Assembly (NCBI RefSeq): GCF_918797505.1
Contig: NC_092796.1
Location: 58,248,851 to 58,312,850 of the forward strand
Source of the DNA: Bemisia tabaci
Lineage: Eukaryota; Arthropoda; Insecta; Hemiptera; Aleyrodidae
Length of the DNA stretch: 64,000 nt
Direction of reading: 5' to 3'
This document shows positions 1 to 11,960 of this stretch, piece by piece. Positions within the stretch are counted from its first letter, which is position 1. Each line of letters opens with the position of its first letter. The notes under the pieces were generated by a model. It was given only the letters and a program-made list of their open reading frames with translations. It ran no database searches and was not told where the DNA came from. The position numbers and the translations under genes are program-made.

Positions 1-291
1 TTTGACGTTGACTCTGGAATTTTTGCTTTTTCACGCGGAAAGTTTAGCTTTTTGAAAATTATTAAGCCCAATATTTTTTCTTTAGAATAGGAGTGTGTGG
101 TAGTGAAGATACACAAGAAATTTGAAAAGGCGTAAGTCGTCAGCTATCAAAACACTCAGAACCTCGGCTGAGCGATAATGTTATACCTCTGTGATGAATC
201 AGTTGTGAAGAGGTATTTTTTGCAATCAATCATGGTAAATAAAGGGAAAAAACAGAGAATTTGAAAGTCGAAATAGAGTTGAAACCCTACG

Positions 292-535
292 CACGGTGAC
301 TACTAGACCATACCACAGTTTGTGGCGTTGCAGACTTCTTGCCGGACTTAATTTTAAAATGGAAAATTACTCAACTTCAATTCTTGAAAACTTTCGTGAT
401 TTATCCTCTCTGTCCAAGGAGCCTCATGGGAAAACTTCAAGGGACAATATTGATTTATTCTCCCTTAAAAAATTATAACTGGTGCGGAGCTTTTTAAACA
501 GCGCAAACGAGATACGCGGTTTGGTAGTTTCACTG
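292..535 (+). mobile_element. GTGAAACTACCAAACCACG-type MITE, copy 1
   Basis: Degenerate left end (ggtgactactagaccatacc); clear right end gagatacgcggtttggtagt with ttcac. Inner gttgcagacttcttgccgga and attttaaaatgg match the copy at 47031. An ATG frame of 60 codons over it is fortuitous. Confidence 0.75.
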
Positions 536-599
536 TCGCTGTGTCTCTGGCTCTCTGGCCGCAAACCTTTTACTTTTCTAACGCGAGGGCATGAACTCG

Positions 600-1190
600 A
601 AGCGCGGGAACAGCGTTCGCGAGCGTGGAGCCCTGTCAGAAAGCAGTAAGTCCAATTCTGTATGAGCTACGGTTAGCACATGCTCATACGTCTCTCGAGG
701 CTCAACCCGGACTGCACTTGAGGCTTTCTTGCGTTGGACGGCAGCGCCAGGAGCCACTGGACTCGAAGCCGAAGCTGCCCACCCGGAACTGGATTCCCTC
801 GACCCGTCGTGACGCACACAGACACACAGGAAGGTCATCCCACCTGCGAGGTGTCGAGATGCCGTCCCACGGCGGAAGGGGGGGGGGGGGATGGCGATCC
901 AGATATTCGGACGTCCGATTCGGGCCCGGTCATTGCCGCCGCCAGCGGTTTCCTAGGGACGCGGCCCGTTGCGTCGACCGCGCGCCGAGCGGCCGGGGGA
1001 ATGGCGGATGCGAACGGCCCTGGAGTTGTCGACCCCGAAGTCGGTCCGTTAGCCGGCGGCGGCAGCGGTGCCGTAAGCCGTAAGTCAGGCGTGCGTCGCG
1101 GCCCCAGCGTTGCGAGGAAATATCGAGTATCTTCCGGATCCCGGGCTCTCCGAGTGTGACAGTTCTCGCCAGGGGTCCGAAAAGTTCCGG
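600..1190. other. GC-rich island with a 13-G run
   Basis: CpG-rich block with G run 878-890. Overlapping frames on both strands up to 152 codons are Arg/Pro/Gly-rich and caused by composition. No motif recognised. Confidence 0.6.
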
Positions 1191-1359
1191 AGCGCTATCA
1201 TTTTGCCACCCGGAAAATCGCAATGAGTACAATTTTACGTTTCCAAAAAATTTTGGAATGTAATTTTGTGCCAGACTCTACATAGTTCCTAAATGAAAAC
1301 TTTTTAGAACGCTTAGCGGAATCTGATCGTTTTTTAAATCGATCGTATTTTTGTGAATT

Positions 1360-1462
1360 AGATTACATTTTGCAAGAAGGAATGCCTGGCACATGTTTCT
1401 AAAGTGAGTCAGAAAGTGGTTAGTGGCCGGTAAGTGGTTCCTTATTGCAAAATGTAATCCAC
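1360..1462 (+). mobile_element. GGACTRCATTTTGCAA-type MITE, diverged
   Basis: gattacattttgcaagaagg at the left and ccttattgcaaaatgtaatc at the right; the interior is weakly paired. Confidence 0.65.
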
Positions 1463-1857
1463 TATGCACGAAGAAAAACATTTCGTGCATGGAACCCGAA
1501 ATCCAAGTCCTACGGATCCCTGAAATTTTCGGACCGTGAATCGGAAAACTTAATTCTTAGCTGCCGAAGTTCGGGTCACACATCTGAAGAACCTCGGCAC
1601 TTCGGTTAGAGCTTTTAGGGAGTAACCGAAGGACCAAGCTACTTCAGATGCGCGATGTCAAATTCAGAAAATGAACCTCAAGTTTCCAGAATCACGACCC
1701 GAAAAATTCTGAGATCCACATGACTTGAACTTTGAGTCTCACACACTAAGTCTTAATTTCCGTGTGTAAAAATTTACCGATTCAGACTTGTGTGGGACTT
1801 TACATAAATTCCCAGGACCTCTGCCCTCGAAATTATTGTTATGACTTAACGCGTGTA

Positions 1858-2176
1858 GGCTAGAGTCCCTTTATACTGAGAGTCAAGACAATTTGAATCC
1901 ATTTCTGATTGGTTCCCGTATTTTAGGCCTCCACAGTGTCACAAACGGGAATAAAGATTACATTTTCACCAATTGCAAAGATTATAATCTGGAATGGACC
2001 AGGGAATTACGGGTTCGGCAAGGAACAAACGGAATGAGAGGAGGAACGGAGAAAGGCATTTGAGAATGGGCCGATCAAAGATTACGAAAAACGTTCAATT
2101 TCTGTAATCTTTATTCCCGTTTGTGACATCCATGAGCCGAATTGTCTTGACTCTCAGTATAAAGGGACTCTAGGCC
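1858..2176 (+). mobile_element. 319-bp element with 36-bp inverted termini
   Basis: ggctagagtccctttatact at the left, agtataaagggactctaggc at the right, both continuing through gagagtcaagacaatt. A second inner pair is cacaaacgggaataaagatt / aatctttattcccgtttgtg. Confidence 0.87.
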
Positions 2177-2528
2177 AATCGAAAAGCACGCGGTTGGCCC
2201 TCGGCGATGTGGCAACAGTGGTGATCGACGCGGGTCGTTGTGGGTCGTCGCCCGGTCGCTGTCGTCTCGGCTATTGCCTCGGTTCCTTTTTTTCTTCGCA
2301 CTCTATTCAAGTATGCGCCTGTGTATTTTTATTTTTTTATTCTTTTACGCTCGCTCTATGTGTGTCTTTTTAGTGTCATCCTCACCTCCCGAATCCACGC
2401 ATCAGGGCACCGGAGTTGTCATCCTTTGCGATACAGACAGAACTTGAAGCCGAGACATCTTACTGGGAAGACCCCTCCCCGTTCCTCCCTACCTTCAAAT
2501 CAGCATCCCCCTGGCTGAAAGGTACCTG

Positions 2529-2756
2529 CACTGGAAAAAGAAGTCGCTAGGATCTAAAGTCCAGGCTCTTAAAAACATTGATAAGAAAAAATACTCTTGA
2601 TTCAATCGGACTTTTTGCTTGAATCGAAAGAAAATCCGCCTAAATCAAGAGGCTCGGCTCTTCGATTCAAAGAAAAATCGGATGTAATCAAGAGTATTTT
2701 TTTTGCCATTGTTATCAAGAGTCTGGAATCTAGATCCAAGCGAATTTTTTTCCAGT
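2529..2756 (+). mobile_element. CACTGGAAAAA-type MITE, copy 1
   Basis: cactggaaaaagaagtcgct with aggatctaaagtccaggctc at the left; aagagtctggaatctagatc and ttttttccagt at the right. The arms fold over the whole 228 bp (actcttgattcaatcgg / ccgattttt...atcaagagt). Confidence 0.85.
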
Positions 2757-2867
2757 ATGCTTCACATGATCGGAAAAATCGAGTGGCGTCTTGGAAATCT
2801 CCAAAAACGGTTCCTTGTGTGAGGAATTTGGTAGCCCTGTCCTACGCCGGTCATGATATTTGTTAGG

Positions 2868-3055
2868 GGGTATGTTGCATGACCGCTACGCGGTCCAACC
2901 CTCAAACGGCGCTTCGCAAGCCCTTGTGACTTGATCTTAATGGAGCGGTATTATCCAGGGACTATTTTCCATCGGAAGCCCCAAAAATCATGAAAATCGG
3001 ACCGGTTGATCCGTCGAAAGAACTGTGACCAAAAAAAATGAACAGTCACATTGTT
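2868..3055 (+). repeat. Dispersed repeat with ACCGCTACGCGGTCC, copy 1
   Basis: Shares cgctacgcgg..., gcttcgc..., catgaaaat.gg and gaactgtgac with 6003-6185; an inverted relative containing gaccgcgaagcggtc lies at 11150-11285. Confidence 0.65.
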
Positions 3056-4469
3056 TAAACGGGAGAATTCGCAACTGTAACACCGAGGTTAGATCGAAGG
3101 GTTGATTAGGAAGATACCGTACTGCTGTCCGTTCTGAAATGAAATGGGGGAACGTAGAAACAAAGCTAGTCATCTTTTGTAGCGGCTATGAGCGCTTACT
3201 TACCGATCATTCACTACCATTAGTTCTCACCACTTGTCAGTACATACCGTATTACGTAGCTTCAGTCCCCCTGATTTAAAGGGAGGGAAGTAGGGCTTTT
3301 TTACAGGAAATCTGGCAACCGAGGAGTTAAAGAAGTGTGTAAAATGTTAGTTCGACCTGCGTCGCGAGTCCATTCACCCTGCGAGCGCGAAATAATCGGG
3401 AGTCGGACCGACGCCCAGTGGTGCCGCTTCGCATGAAAATACCTCGCTTTTACTCTTAGACATTCAGAAGAATGAATTACGTACGGCGTAATTGCGGAGT
3501 AAGTGACTAATCTATCGATCGGTGAAATTTCTGTAATTTGAGGACATTGACAGTTCAAAATTTTTGAAAAGTGAAGAAACTACCGTCAAATTTTAAGGAA
3601 CCGTCAAGAAAAATGTGTTGACGATCATCGAAGTATGAGCCGTGAATATACTTCTTCGAACTTGCACAATGAATCAATCAAGCTTTTGATATTCCAATCT
3701 TAAAATTTTCTGTGACTCAATCGATGGGTTTTGGAAGAATTTTGCTCCTGAAGTCTTAAATAGACGACTAATAATTTTTAGAGAATCTTACCGCAGTAAT
3801 CATTAGTGGCCAGATGGCACTACTCTGAAAAAAGACAGTGTGTGGGTTAAAAGCGAGCAGATGTGAGAAAAGCACTCAAAGGAAAATACGGGTCGCTATC
3901 ACTCTCCTGCAAAATGTGTGACACCCCTTCAAGCTCGTTCAAATTATCTGTTACTTAGTAATTGCTCACGCGTCTATTATTTAAAAAATTCGCGTAGCTT
4001 GCCAGACGAATTTCCCAGAACCGCGGAAATCATTTAAATGAGCTTATAGAGACGTAGTTGAGAATATCTATACTTGTCGCGGTAAATTAGTCACAAATTG
4101 TATATTCAACTGTCTGAAAGTACCTAGTTGATTTTTTTTCTCTTTGTTTTCTTTTGTATGAACTGATCGGTGGAAGTTTTGCGTTGTCAAATCTTGCAAC
4201 CTGTTTCTCGCAAAATTCTGCTTTTCGACCTCGAACTTTGACTCGCTCCCCCTTGACGTCAGTTTTTGCGGATATTCCGGGCATTCTCGATTGAAACTAC
4301 GCAGAGACACTTCCTGCCTGAAATTTCTGCCGCAACGTATTTAATAGAAATTCCTGTCGATCTGACAAGAAATTTTTGCAAATGATACTCAATATCTTTC
4401 CATTAAGTGATTAGGATGTGCGTTTGTTTATTCTGTCACAAATTACTCACTGCTAAGCTCGCACGATGT
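3056..4469. other. Spacer, nothing recognised
   Basis: AT-rich with scattered moderate-GC patches and no convincing frame. The minus frame at 4068-4310 is short and unsupported. Confidence 0.5.
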
Positions 4470-4665
4470 GCACACTGAAAAAAAAAAGAAAAAAAAAACT
4501 CCAAATATTAGAAAGCTCTGAAAGCTAATAGACATGCCGTCCACTCCAGACTCCGAAGCTGGAAGTTCCGGGTGTAACACCTGTAGCTCCGGTCACTGAA
4601 CCTGTAGTAGTCGAAGTCACGGCTCCAGCAGCCGGAACTTTCGGCCTCTGAGCCCGGTATAGCCA
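4470..4665. mobile_element. CACTGAAAA-type hairpin element, decayed
   Basis: cacactgaaaaaaaaaaag at the left, ggaagttccgggtgtaacac, then ggctccagcagccggaactt and cggcctctgagcccgg. The right terminus is not preserved. Confidence 0.65.
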
Positions 4666-4810
4666 GAATCGTTATCGATTGATCCTGATCGATTAATTCC
4701 CTCGTTAGCAGAACTTCTTATCGATCAAGGTCATTCAATACCGATTCAAGAATCGAGTCACGGGATATCCGGACGCAATATGGCAGCTTCGGCGCAGGTT
4801 GATGACGGCG

Positions 4811-4985
4811 CACAGTGGATCGAGTCAATCAGAAAGGACGAACACGAAATTTCTGACTAAAACTGCAAATTTTGACGTCTATATCGCTACAATTTTATTT
4901 TTAGGGGGTGATTTTCAGAGAAAATACGAGAAAACCGAACTACTTCTGAAACATCAACATTTCATATTCATGGAGGTATGCGCTT
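4811..4985 (+). mobile_element. TGGATCGAGTCAATCA-type MITE, right end lost
   Basis: cagtggatcgagtcaatcag, then aaaactgcaaattttgacgt and cagagaaaatacgag in the same order as at 13021-13255. It runs into a cttctt simple repeat. Confidence 0.7.
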
Positions 4986-5214
4986 TTCTTCTTCTTCTTC
5001 ATCTTCTCCTCCCACGAAAGACTAGGGCATAGCCCTGTTTGTCAGGCCATCCAGTATCGAGCAGAAGAAACGATAAAAAAATGAAGCAATTTTAAAATTG
5101 CTAAAATTAAAGGACTCGTCGAGTCAATAAAAACAGCAGAAAATCTTCAATCCTCCTCAGGAGAAGAGAGCCAGCTTTGTGCCCATCTCGTAGGCGATCT
5201 TCCACCTAATCTTT

Positions 5215-5740
5215 TCCCTAAGGATTACAATTTTTCGCCAGTCTCCATTCGATATGCGCTTGTAAAGCTTTGAAATCATGTCCGAGCTCTGGCGTCGACC
5301 GGATCCACCGTGCGGCGAAGCAAGCCGCTGCTTTGCTTATGGATGCTTTTCCGAGCATCCTTACGCGGTTGAATGACCCATCGCAACGCGTCTGCCCCCT
5401 ATCAACCCCCCCCCCCCCCCCCCCCCCCGGGAGGGGCGGCGTTGCCAAGGAGCGACGTCCGCGCCGGGCGTCGAGAACGAGATCGTTCACCTATAAATAA
5501 AACGGAGCCGTCGTCGTCGTGGCCGTCGCGTACACGCCGCTAACGGGTCGCTCGTCCGGCCCCAAGAGCGGCGCAGACGAGGAGAGAGAAAAAAAAATAA
5601 ATAAATACCTAAATAAAATCAAAGTTCACTCAACTCGAACGCGAGACGGAAGAGGAAGACGCGGGTCGTTGATGAGTCGGCTCGCGATTTTTAGCCCGGG
5701 ACTCGGTGATCTCCTTTTCGCATCCGTTTAGACGACGCCC
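5215..5740. other. GC-rich island with a 23-C run
   Basis: C run at 5406-5428, then gtcgtcgtcgtggccgtcgc. The opposite frames are compositional. Nothing recognised. Confidence 0.6.
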
Positions 5741-6002
5741 TCTATGAGCGCCGTAAAAGATTCAGCAGGGACTAGCAATGAGAGAGTTTTTTAAACTTTG
5801 ACGAAAAATCGGGAGTTGTTCTCAGGCAAGATCCTCAAATCAGTCAAATTTTTCTCTCAAAGAAAAGGGCATGGGCAATGGGCATCGACGAGGGTTTTTC
5901 GAGGAGAGGAATGACACGAAGAACTTCACGAACTTGAAAAAATTTTGAATTAGAGCCACTAAATGAACTTAGAGGAACTCTCAACGAATGACTTTATACT
6001 AC

Positions 6003-6185
6003 GAAGGGGCACGCCTCCTGGCCGCTACGCGGCCGATTCCCAGAGGGCGCCTCGCGGGTTCCCGTGAGTTAATCTGAAGAGTGGGCTCATCTAGGGACTA
6101 TCTACTATCGATGAACGCATATATCATGAAAATTGGCTTAGTAGAACGTTAGAATGAACTGTGATGAAAAATGAATATTTAGGAT
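6003..6185 (+). repeat. Dispersed repeat with ACCGCTACGCGGTCC, copy 2
   Basis: ggccgctacgcggccgattc, gcgcctcgcgggttcccgtg, agggactatctactatcgat and gaactgtgatgaaaaatgaa follow the order seen at 2868-3055. Confidence 0.65.
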
Positions 6186-6559
6186 GTCAGAAATCTTATA
6201 CCGTATAAAAATTCAAGTTAATTCTGAAGACAATAACGCGAAAATAGCTCGAACATCTAACAAACACTACTAAATGAAAAACTAAGGTTGGGAAACAAGC
6301 ACAATTCCAGGAACGTTTCAACGCCATTTTCGAGCATGAAACAAAAACTTAATAAAATTAAGAAAAACCATAACCCCTCCGACCCCCACTTGTAATACGA
6401 AAACAAAAACAGAAAAAAAGCGTTCTGTCACATATGAGGGTCTGAGGCTCTAAGGGTTTTTGATTTTTATTAATTTTATTGTAATTTTGTTTCCCGGTCG
6501 AAAATGGGGTCGAAACCACCCCCAAAACGTCCATGGCATTTTGTCTGCTTACCCATTTA

Positions 6560-7420
6560 TCGACAATGGATCAGCGAACAAACCCAATTCCTGGCGACAG
6601 TGACTCGAGCCGATTGTGCGACAGGGGACAGCGGACCCCGTGCCGATGCCCTCCGCGGTGGCCGGCGGGCCGGGCTCCCGGCCGACCGAGAATTTCGGTG
6701 CATGCCCCCGGCCCCTCCCGGAACCGTCCGTCGCGAGCAGAGCGCGGCACTTGACCCGGGCCGCCGCCGCAACAGTTAAATTAAATCTTCATCTGGTTCT
6801 CCAGCGGCGCGAGGGGCCCCGGGGGGGGGGGGGGAGGCGAGGATGGAAGGAGGGCGTCGAGCCAGAACTCCAGAAGAGGCATTGCCCCCAAAATCGCGAG
6901 TGTCCCCGGTTAACTGGGGTCGGGCCTCCGCTCCGCCTCGGGGCACTGACTTCAGCGCCGCCGCGCGCTTTGCGATATATCGATCGATCGCCCATTTAAA
7001 CCCATGGAAAAGTATCGTTAAACAAGGCGACCTTAATAATCGATTATTTACTACTGCTTCAAATGGGGAAATATCGATAGATCTGACTGAGTTGCGAGCC
7101 GGGCTCTCTTTCCTCGTCTTCGTCTGGAGCCCTGCCACGGCTCCTCCGACGTAAAGGGCCTATCTCGATTTCCACGTGAGCCTCGTTCGCCGTCTAGCTC
7201 TACGTTCTCCAGGGCTCATGTGGATTTAGAGGTACGCCTTTCGCTTGGAGGCCAGCTGTCCGGAACCCGAGCGCCCGAGCGGGTTTCGAGCCTCAAGCTC
7301 CAGCGGCCTGGGTCTGGACTCTGGGTGTCGTCCAACGCCCTCCAGCAAGTTCTAGGGTCGGAAGAAACCGGATAAGTCTATTGGAACCCGGAGGATTCCT
7401 TCGTTACAGCGGGGTGCGGG
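6560..7420. other. GC-rich island with a 14-G run
   Basis: G run 6821-6834. The island is interrupted by a decayed CAGTGGCGTG MITE at 6960-7090. Frames of up to 127 codons are shadows of composition. Confidence 0.6.
6960..7090 (+). mobile_element. CAGTGGCGTG-type MITE, decayed
   Basis: gcgctttgcgatatatcgat, cccatttaaacccatgg, aataatcgattatttactac and aaatggggaaatatcgatag keep the family order; the ends are lost. Again it adjoins a GC-rich island. Confidence 0.7.
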
Positions 7421-7925
7421 CTGATTATTGAAATCGATAGACAAAGAAGACACAGGGAGTATATAGCGATGGTTCAAATGGGTGTTTGTTATAGACTAAA
7501 GGAGGAAATGATGGATTAACCATAGGATCTCCCACGAACTGCGAGTTAGTCCAATACTTGTAGTTAGTCTATTATCTACCTCCTTCGTCCATTCCAACCA
7601 CCCGTTTCCACCAATCAAAATAATGTATAACCCTTAGACCCATAAAAAATGGCCCGGAGATCCATAATTTCTAACCAAAGTGACTTACCGGCCACAGTCT
7701 GGCTTTCTGAGCCATACTATATTGGTCGTGAACCTATAAGCATGGCTCCACGAACTATATTTTATGGCTCCATGATCCATAACTCGGCCGGTAAGCCACT
7801 CTTCCCATACTTGTTTTTTGAGTGACCGATAAGACCCCTTCATACTCATTTTGTCTCCTCTGTCTACCGCTTCGTGTATCAATTTCAACACCCTGCCCGT
7901 TGATTGTTGAAATTGGTGGACAAAG
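7416..7925 (+). mobile_element. GCGGGCTGATTATTGAAAT-type MITE broken by another hairpin
   Basis: gcgggctgattattgaaatc at the left; cccaatttcaac-like and ctgcccgttgattg at the right end region. The middle is displaced by a hairpin at 7679-7799. Confidence 0.65.
7679..7799. mobile_element. 121-bp hairpin nested in a MITE
   Basis: gtgacttaccggccacagtc at the left, aactcggccggtaagccac at the right; inner gagccatactatattgg / catggctccacgaactatatt. Confidence 0.72.
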
Positions 7926-9360
7926 TTATAGACAAAGGAAACGCAAGTTCGAGAGTCGGAAGAATCCGGATATGTCAAGGAGAAGTCACTTTATTACCTT
8001 CGTTGGTGTAACCTCTGCTCTGTTATAAATCTTGAAAATTCGGTGCGTATACCTCACTCCGAAGTCTACATATAGCGCCCAAAGAAGGCGAGGGGATTCA
8101 ACCTTTTTTAAGGAGCAACGTACACTTTTTCGGAGAAGAATCTATTCTTTTTGCCGAGTATCTTACGCCATTATGGAGCGAATAACACTTTGCATTAGCT
8201 CTTTCGGCTCTATTTAGATTCCAGAGAGGTATATACGTAGACCTTTACTACGGAATTTTCAACGGTGTACGAGCTGCTCCAAGAGTAAATTCGGTATGAT
8301 AGTTGAGATAATTTTAGTTTCCAGACGGAGGGAGCTTAAAGGGGGATTATGATGAGGAGAAGAAAGTTACTCAACAAGCGTGACAGGTAACTCGCAAAAA
8401 ATAGATTAAATATTACGTTTTCGAAATGCGCGAATGTTTTTTCGCTCTTCCTTGTCTGTCAAATATTCCCTCTCGAGGCCAACCACAACCGCGTCTCCGG
8501 TATGAATTCGCCAATTCCAAAAATATCTGGACAGCGATCGAATCGCAAGCCAGGTGTGATCTTCGACGCTCCAAATCTCATAAATAACTTCCGAAGGTCG
8601 TATTTTGCCTAATTCGGCCCCTTCTAGGTTCGCAGCTCTACGTGAGCGTCTGCTGTCTTTCTCAAGTGCGTTGCCGAGGTTCGCTCTTAACGAGGCTGAA
8701 ATTTTAAGATGTTTCGTGTGATTTCGCCTCGAGATGTCCTCGAGCCCTCCTCATGCTCTGCTTACGTATTCGAAAAAAAGTGTCTAAGCACCTACGAGGC
8801 AGTTTGAAAGGATATTTTTTAAAATACGTGCCTGTAATGATTAGAGGCGTTGAAGTGTCCATCATGATCAGTCAGGAAAATTGGTCGAAATAATGGGGAA
8901 AATCCCACACAGACATCAGAACCCTTTTCTGTTTTTTGTCCGTAGAATAACTTGAACCTCAGAAAAAATCCTATCCAACTGACGTTCGTAGAAAAAATGT
9001 CTGTTCTGTCTATGATGAAAAGCAGTTTTTGGGGAAAATACGAGGAAAATTCAGAAAATTTTTCAAATAATACATATTACCTCCAGGAATGTTGAGGGAT
9101 CGGTGATTCTAAATTAGATGGCTTATTGTTCAAAGATATCATTTGAAAGGTTTCAAGAGTTTTTTTTCCCCTCCCTTTCTCTCGCTCGCTTCAAGAAAAA
9201 ATTAAGGGTTTTTCTTTTCGTTGAGTGGTTGGTAGAATTCGTTACACGAGTCATCAGTGATGGGTTTTTAGGTTTGCTTCTAAGAATCATGAAGTGGAAC
9301 CGTATCACCGAATTCTGTAGATTTCGAGTACCTAAGCATGGTGATTATTGCCATATACGT
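7926..9360. other. Spacer, nothing recognised
   Basis: AT-rich. Short frames only (up to 84 codons at 9118-9372), no splice-supported coding sequence. Confidence 0.5.
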
Positions 9361-9938
9361 TCCGCTCTCTGATTGGTTTATCAGTTTAAAGCTGCCTAAA
9401 GGTATCTTGTGGCCCAATGCAAACAAACCCGATCCAGAAACATTCATTTCATCGGGTGAGATATGAATAACCTTATCACTAATAGTTTAATTTTCGCCAA
9501 ACAATTCACACCGAGTTTCATGAAGTTGCATGAAAGTAAATTTCTATAATGTGTAGATCCCGGTCTTCAGCTTGTCCCTGGTAAAAATTGGCAATAGAAT
9601 CTGTGTTTCAAATTACCATAGACCTACAGCCGGCTGTAAGATTTCCAATAGCTTCTGTAGCCGGCTACACAATTTCTTATAGCCTTTTATAATCGATGGC
9701 GAAAAAGCAACAGCCGGGCGATAAAGTGTATAGCCCGGCCGTATGATTTTCTCCGCATTCTACAGCCAGCTATATGATTTTCTGTAGCCTTCTCTAGCCG
9801 GCTTTAAGAATTCCTGTGGTATTTTGAAACGCAGCTCTTATCGCCAATTTTTACCGGGGGTTTGTTTGCATCGGGTCAAACTAGGAGCGAAGGGGCTACC
9901 ATGAAAGCCTAAAACTCGCCGACCAATCAGAGAGCAGC
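9361..9938. mobile_element. Nested hairpins around a CCCGGTAAAAATTGGC element
   Basis: Outer pair ccgctctctgattggtttat / gaccaatcagagagcagc. A middle pair atgcaaacaaaccc / gggtttgtttgcat. Inner element 9575-9859 has ccctggtaaaaattggc / gccaatttttaccgggg and repeated tagccggctg blocks. Confidence 0.7.
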
Positions 9939-11149
9939 ACCTTTTTTCAGGAGTAATGTAAAGACACTGTTGCATCGTTACCGTTTGCACTTGAAAAGAT
10001 CAGTCGCTCATTGTTAGTGCATTCTTGTAGGATTTAGTGCCCGCAAAAAGAGTATGCGAAAAGTCACAAAGTACGAACAGATATCAACTCGGACTCGCAG
10101 TATACTCTCCGTTCCTAAGCACGAAAGCCGCAAGCACCTGCGAGCCACCATTAACTCCTACACATTATGTAAGCGTTCGTATTTACACGCCTCACTCACT
10201 TAATCGTGGGAAGTGCCAACGAGCTTACGTGAAAATCTAGACAGGAAATGTCAAAACTTTCGCGATTTTCGTTCTAACCGTTCTCAACGACTGCTGCTCT
10301 GCGCCAAGGTATACTATAAAAATAGCTTTTTTACTACAGTCGGTAGTCCCTTTTCATGCTGCTCAGTGCTCTTCGTCGATCATGCCGTGTGAATCCCGCT
10401 ATGTCGCCACTATCTTAGGTCTTTCAACTTCTCGGACTTCCGGGAGAGAATTGTAAAGCTATCGCACCCCCCTTCCCCCCCTCTTCATCCTGCCTTGTGC
10501 CTCTTTTTCGGTTAGATTTCAGTTTCAGCCAACAGTTCTTAACTCTCGAATGTATTAAAAATGAGAATTTCTGTTCAAAATGCCCGTACTTATTCGTACA
10601 GTAAACCCGTTTCAATCGGTTCTCGTTTGCATATCACTTTATTTATTTATTTATTTTTATTTATATTTTTATTTCACGAGGATTTTTGTATCTCCAGCAA
10701 GTTTGTTTTCCGAATAAAACCTCTTCCGATTCTTCCGATTTTGTTATTATCCGCCATTGTGCCGTGCCATAGCAACAGCCCCGCCCTCCAAAAGTCATTG
10801 CAGTATCGTATTCAATCTCTTTCCGAGAAATGTTCCGAAAGCAAGTTACTTTGTTTCGCCTCCCACCAATCCTGTAGCCGTATCGAAGCTAGGCGCGCGA
10901 GGTGATAAGACCCTATCTTGGAATGTATTTTTATCTATCAAGGTCGGTTACAAAAGTAGACAAATCGGCAGGTTGAGTAATCCGAACTGTTGCTGTTTCT
11001 GTTTGCTTTTCATTCTTCGCCAGATCCATTAATCGTTGATCGGCAAGCTCTATTCAGCTCCCAGAACCCTTAAGCTTCTCAGAAGCCCCCGAAGTACCCT
11101 AAAGTATAGACAGATCCTTCCTCCTGCTCTTTCTTTCTGAAAGAGCCTC
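9939..11149. other. Spacer, nothing recognised
   Basis: Mixed composition with an attt simple repeat at 10640-10675. The 114-codon frame at 10561-10905 has no domain and poor codon character. Confidence 0.5.
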
Positions 11150-11285
11150 CAAATCCACTTGGGAGGGACCCGCCCCCGGAAAATTTAGTGTCAGTCCGCA
11201 CAACGCCCGAGACGCGAAGCGCTTCGGAGGGTTGGACCGCGAAGCGGTCAAGGGGGCTTACCCCCCCTAGTGGATTAGTAATATT
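11150..11285 (-). repeat. Dispersed repeat with ACCGCTTCGCGGTCC, copy 3 (reverse)
   Basis: ggttggaccgcgaagcggtc with cgaagcgcttcggaggg; reverse complement of the core of the other two copies. The remainder has diverged. Confidence 0.55.
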
Positions 11286-11469
11286 TTCTCGTGCATATTC
11301 GCTGTTGAAACATGACAGATAACAGGCGACCCTCCAAGCTCTATTCGCCATCTCCGATATCGTTTCGCATTGTAGCGTCTGCGCAAATGTAATCGATTTC
11401 CTCTTCCCTTGAACGCCTCATATATTTGATTACGACCACTTGAACAGCGTGGATATAACCTGCACCGCA

Positions 11470-11800
11470 TGTGACGTCAGGACAATACCGTCGATTTCAT
11501 CCTCTCCGTCGCTGAAGCTTGCACATCCGATCCGCCGATCATCACCGGTTACATCACGATGAAGCCGGGAGCGCGATTGTGGGATCGAGCCACGGCGAGC
11601 GCATCGTCGGACGCGCCGCCGCCGCGCCAGCGTCGAGTGCCGAGGCTGCCTGAGGTCTGGAGGGCCTTCGACCCGACCTTGAGGCCCCCCCCCCCCCCCC
11701 GCCGGCTCCCCGGCCGGGGCCCCCTTCCACCGTTCCCCTCCACAATCGCGATCTGCAACAGGCGACCCGAGTGAAGGTCATTGACAATGTGGTTTGTCTG
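11470..11800. other. GC-rich island with a 16-C run
   Basis: C run 11685-11700; directly followed by a CAGTGGCGTG MITE (11808). No gene recognised. Confidence 0.6.
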
Positions 11801-11807
11801 TCCCTCG

Positions 11808-11960
11808 GTGGCGTGACGTGCTCTGCGATGTATCGATTAGTCAGCCATTTGAACCTATCGAAAAGGATCGATAGACTGGGTATACTCAAACAATCGAGTC
11901 TTTATCTCAGCTTCGAATGGGGAAATATCGATAATCGATCACTTACGCCTCACTGCTGTC
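11808..11960 (+). mobile_element. CAGTGGCGTG-type MITE, diverged
   Basis: gtggcgtgacgtgctctgcg with atgtatcgattagtcagcc at the left; gaatggggaaatatcgataa with tcgatcacttacgcctcactg at the right. It follows a GC-rich island. Confidence 0.75.

Noticed and set aside
625..1232. Overlapping Arg/Pro-rich frames of 100-152 codons
   Set aside because: CpG-rich composition opens several frames at once; no motif or splice support.
6504..7154. Frames of 71-127 codons on both strands
   Set aside because: Same compositional effect in a GC-rich island cut by a decayed MITE.
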